Positions 61,691 to 64,000 of a stretch of 64,000 bases of DNA are shown here, one piece after another. Origin of the DNA: Loripinus fragilis (Eukaryota > Mollusca > Bivalvia > Lucinida > Lucinidae); NCBI GenBank assembly GCA_964019695.1, contig OZ026524.1:62503066-62567065 (forward strand), in the 5' to 3' direction. Under the pieces are notes generated by a model. It did no database searches. It had not been told where the DNA came from and worked only from the letters and a program-made list of their open reading frames with translations. Position 1 is the first letter of the stretch, and each line of letters starts with the position of its first letter. Made by a program: the position numbers and the translations under genes.

Positions 61691-63879
61691 AATTTGAATA
61701 ATTATTTAAGAGGGTCATATAAGAACCATTCCTGCAACTAGTAGTTTAGGAGGAGATTTTGCCATCATAAAACCATAGACAGCCAGTGTCCCAAATATGA
61801 TCATTTATACACCTCTTCCAAAACAGAATGCGTTACATGCCGTATACGCAAGGTTAAAAGGTCTACATTTTGGTTTAGGAGTGGTCATCAGCAGACTATC
61901 TGCTAAGGGAAAGATTATTTCATGTGTAAAAGTATTTCAATATCTCACCGAACTAAAGGGGCTCTAAGAGGGGACTTATCGCCTATATAGGTTCACTAAG
62001 AACACCTTAGACAATCAGTGTGCAAACTATGAACCATCCACAACAAAACATGTTAGAGACATTGCTTTACAGTCAATACAATCAGCTTATTTGAAAATTA
62101 AGGCTCAAATGTCATATTGGCAATTATTCTACAAAATATGAAACACCTCTGTCAAAAACATACCACTGTTAGACAGATTCTAATTAACCTTTGACTCCAG
62201 GGCCAAAGCGGTGATATGTAACATACTTTGTAATTTAAACACCATAAGCAATGTTTGTACCAAGTATGAACACCATTGGTCAAAAAATAAAGGAGGAGTT
62301 CGCCTAACAAGCCATAAACTGATGGTAAGTATATTTGACCTTGTCTTTTGACACCAATAGCAAAGCTGTGATAAGAAACCTACGTTGCAATCTACACCCC
62401 ATAGATAAACATTGTGCCATCTTTGAACATCCTCGATCGAAGAAATGAAATAGGAGTTCATGTTATGAGTCGTATTACCGATTTTGTCTTAATTTTACCT
62501 TGACCTTTAACGTCAAGATTATATTGATAATTTGAAATACCCATCATAGGCAAATATGAACATCGAGGCATAAAGGTAAATGGCAAGGTCTTGTTATGCA
62601 CTTACATAGTTAATCTTTAAAACAGATTTAGGAGGACAATTGGGTGATGCACGAATTCCATGCTGCTACTAATACCAATAGGCAAAACTAACTATATTTT
62701 TAATTAGCTGATGGATAAAAGACCATACTTGATTTGGAATGCGTTCAAATCGTACGCACTGACATTATGTGCAAATTAAAAGGCAATAGATTAAAATAAA
62801 TGTAATCATGGTACTAAACAATGATGTCAAAATGATAAATCAGTTACTTCCATTCTGCATAATATATGGGCCAGAATATGATGAAAGGTACCTTATAGTC
62901 GCGATAATCAAAATCAGCCTAATGTTACAACTGCAAAGTATTACATGTTTAGAGCATTTCCTGAAAATTTGAAGTAATTATCTTCGAAACTGATGATTAT
63001 ATGGATGTTAGAAACAACATATGTGATCAGGTTTGGAATGTTACGTCAAGAATGGCGTTAACCGTATGATGACGTCAGAGTTTTGTCTATATTCGTTTGT
63101 TGATTATTGTCTGCTTAGCATAAGAATCTAGCAAATATAAAGTTCTCTCATGTCTTATACATATACATGTAATAATGAAAATGCAGATGAAGTTACATGA
63201 ATTTATATCTTCTAGGTCGTATTATAGGCATTCAAAATGACCCACTTGTAGGTGTTGTGATCTGAGTGTTCACATGGCAACGACCCGTATAGAAAAATTA
63301 AAAAAGTATAGTCAGAAACTATTGCTATTTTGATGGTACCAAAGTTTAAAAGCATTTTCATGAAAATATAAAGGCATGTAAATTTATGTTATTTTAAGGT
63401 TGTTTTTTTTTCAAATGTCTCTTACGTAATAATTGCTTGAATGTCTTAAGGTCCCTTTTGTCAGATCCGCGTTTTTATGTATTACATTAAAATAGGCCTA
63501 ACTGTTTTAATGCATGGCTTATTTGGTTTAATATACACCCCTACTGCTTTCAAATTTGAAATTATTTGCATTTTACATTTCTTTTCACCCAGCCAACTTT
63601 TGCTTATTTTAGATGCTATATATGATTCTTTGAATGATGGTGAATGAGGGTGCCCTTCTTCTAAGCCTAATAAAGAGTCACTGACCCTGTTTTGAAAAGT
63701 ATTTCCAGTGGTTACATAATGTACAGTTATAAAACTTACCATTGATATATCACAATCTTACAAGTAAGAAGAGGTACCACTTTCACTGAGCGACTTATAA
63801 TTTGCCAGATTTTTCCTCGATCAATAGGCTATTTCGAGAAAACATTGAAAAAATATTCTTGTCAGAAAACAAAATGACC
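61691..63879. other. Old repeat-like DNA; no gene recognised
   Basis: 61,691-62,660 has recurring phrases such as 'ggaggagttcgcc', 'accttgacctttaacg' and 'caagtatgaacacc' spaced by about 100-150 bp, suggesting a very old tandem or dispersed repeat. 62,660-63,879 shows no feature. Confidence 0.45.
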
Positions 63880-64000
63880 AAAGTTTTGATATTTGGTATG
63901 TAACAGTACCTAGTGGTACTCTACCGAGTTTGCTCAAATTGTGGTTATGTGGTCAAAATGGCCTCATCATGGATATCACATAGTTCAAATTGACTTATAA
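63880..64000 (-). repeat. Inverted unit of the 60.4-kb repeat, cut by the window end
   Basis: 'tttgatatttggtatgtaac', 'ctagtggtactctaccgagt' and 'tttgctcaaattgtggtta' are the inverse of the unit at about 60,780-60,850. The sequence continues past the window. Confidence 0.75.

Overview
The window looks like nuclear DNA of a bivalve mollusc, possibly a heterodont clam or mussel. This is inferred from four things seen together: AT-rich, gene-poor sequence full of decayed mobile elements; short hairpin repeats built on a 'GTGTGGACCCAGATCAGAC' core; a GGTCAAGGTCACAGTGACC satellite; and a tRNA-derived SINE. From memory all four are typical of bivalve genomes. The species cannot be fixed from the sequence alone. 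No bacterial-style operon, rRNA cluster or CRISPR array is present.

Only one credible host gene is seen, on the + strand. It has two exons, about 13,057-13,741 and 22,480-23,394, separated by an intron of about 8.7 kb. Both have AG acceptors, the junction is phase 0 on both sides, and the joined product is a cysteine-rich extracellular region. It resembles the ectodomain of the large molluscan family of Methuselah/secretin-like receptors (YRNRYCAHCN and YKNYFCYLCN repeats, then a CREILC...C segment). No seven-transmembrane domain follows: the reading frame stops just after one hydrophobic segment. A 0.56-kb MITE ends about 13 bp upstream of the first exon.

The rest is mobile and repetitive DNA. 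0-5 kb: hairpin and SINE fragments and a local duplication. 5.2-8.8 kb: a MITE, a broken LINE (ORF1 plus endonuclease start) and the 3' half of a Penelope-like element. 11.8-13 kb: a fold-back element and a second MITE copy. 14-22.5 kb (intron): a perfect 31-bp inverted repeat, a 1.54-kb minisatellite of 22-bp units and a 1.3-kb inverted-repeat element. 23.5-26.5 kb: an L1/Tx1-like LINE interrupted by an unknown insert and by a CR1-like LINE on the opposite strand. 27.2-28.6 kb: a decayed Tc1/mariner transposon with about 60-bp inverted repeats and TA flanks. 29.3-33.4 kb: a SINE, a second Penelope-like copy and a second L1-like copy. 34.6-45 kb: MITEs, fold-back elements, a (TA)n tract and a cysteine-cluster gene fragment. 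46.1-47.8, 52.3-53.9, 54.0-54.6 and 60.4-61.7 kb: four different satellite-like arrays. 50.7-51.1 kb: a cluster of CCCCGCGGGG palindromes. 54.7-57.7 kb: the third MITE copy, duplicated blocks, a SINE with intact target-site duplications and a TTAA-flanked piggyBac-like MITE. 58.56-60.30 kb: the least explained object, a 1.74-kb interval bounded by perfect 29-bp inverted repeats and holding about twelve copies of a GTTACGGTATTGAC-like motif on both strands.

Exact edges of decayed repeats are approximate, because everything was read by eye with no alignment or database search.
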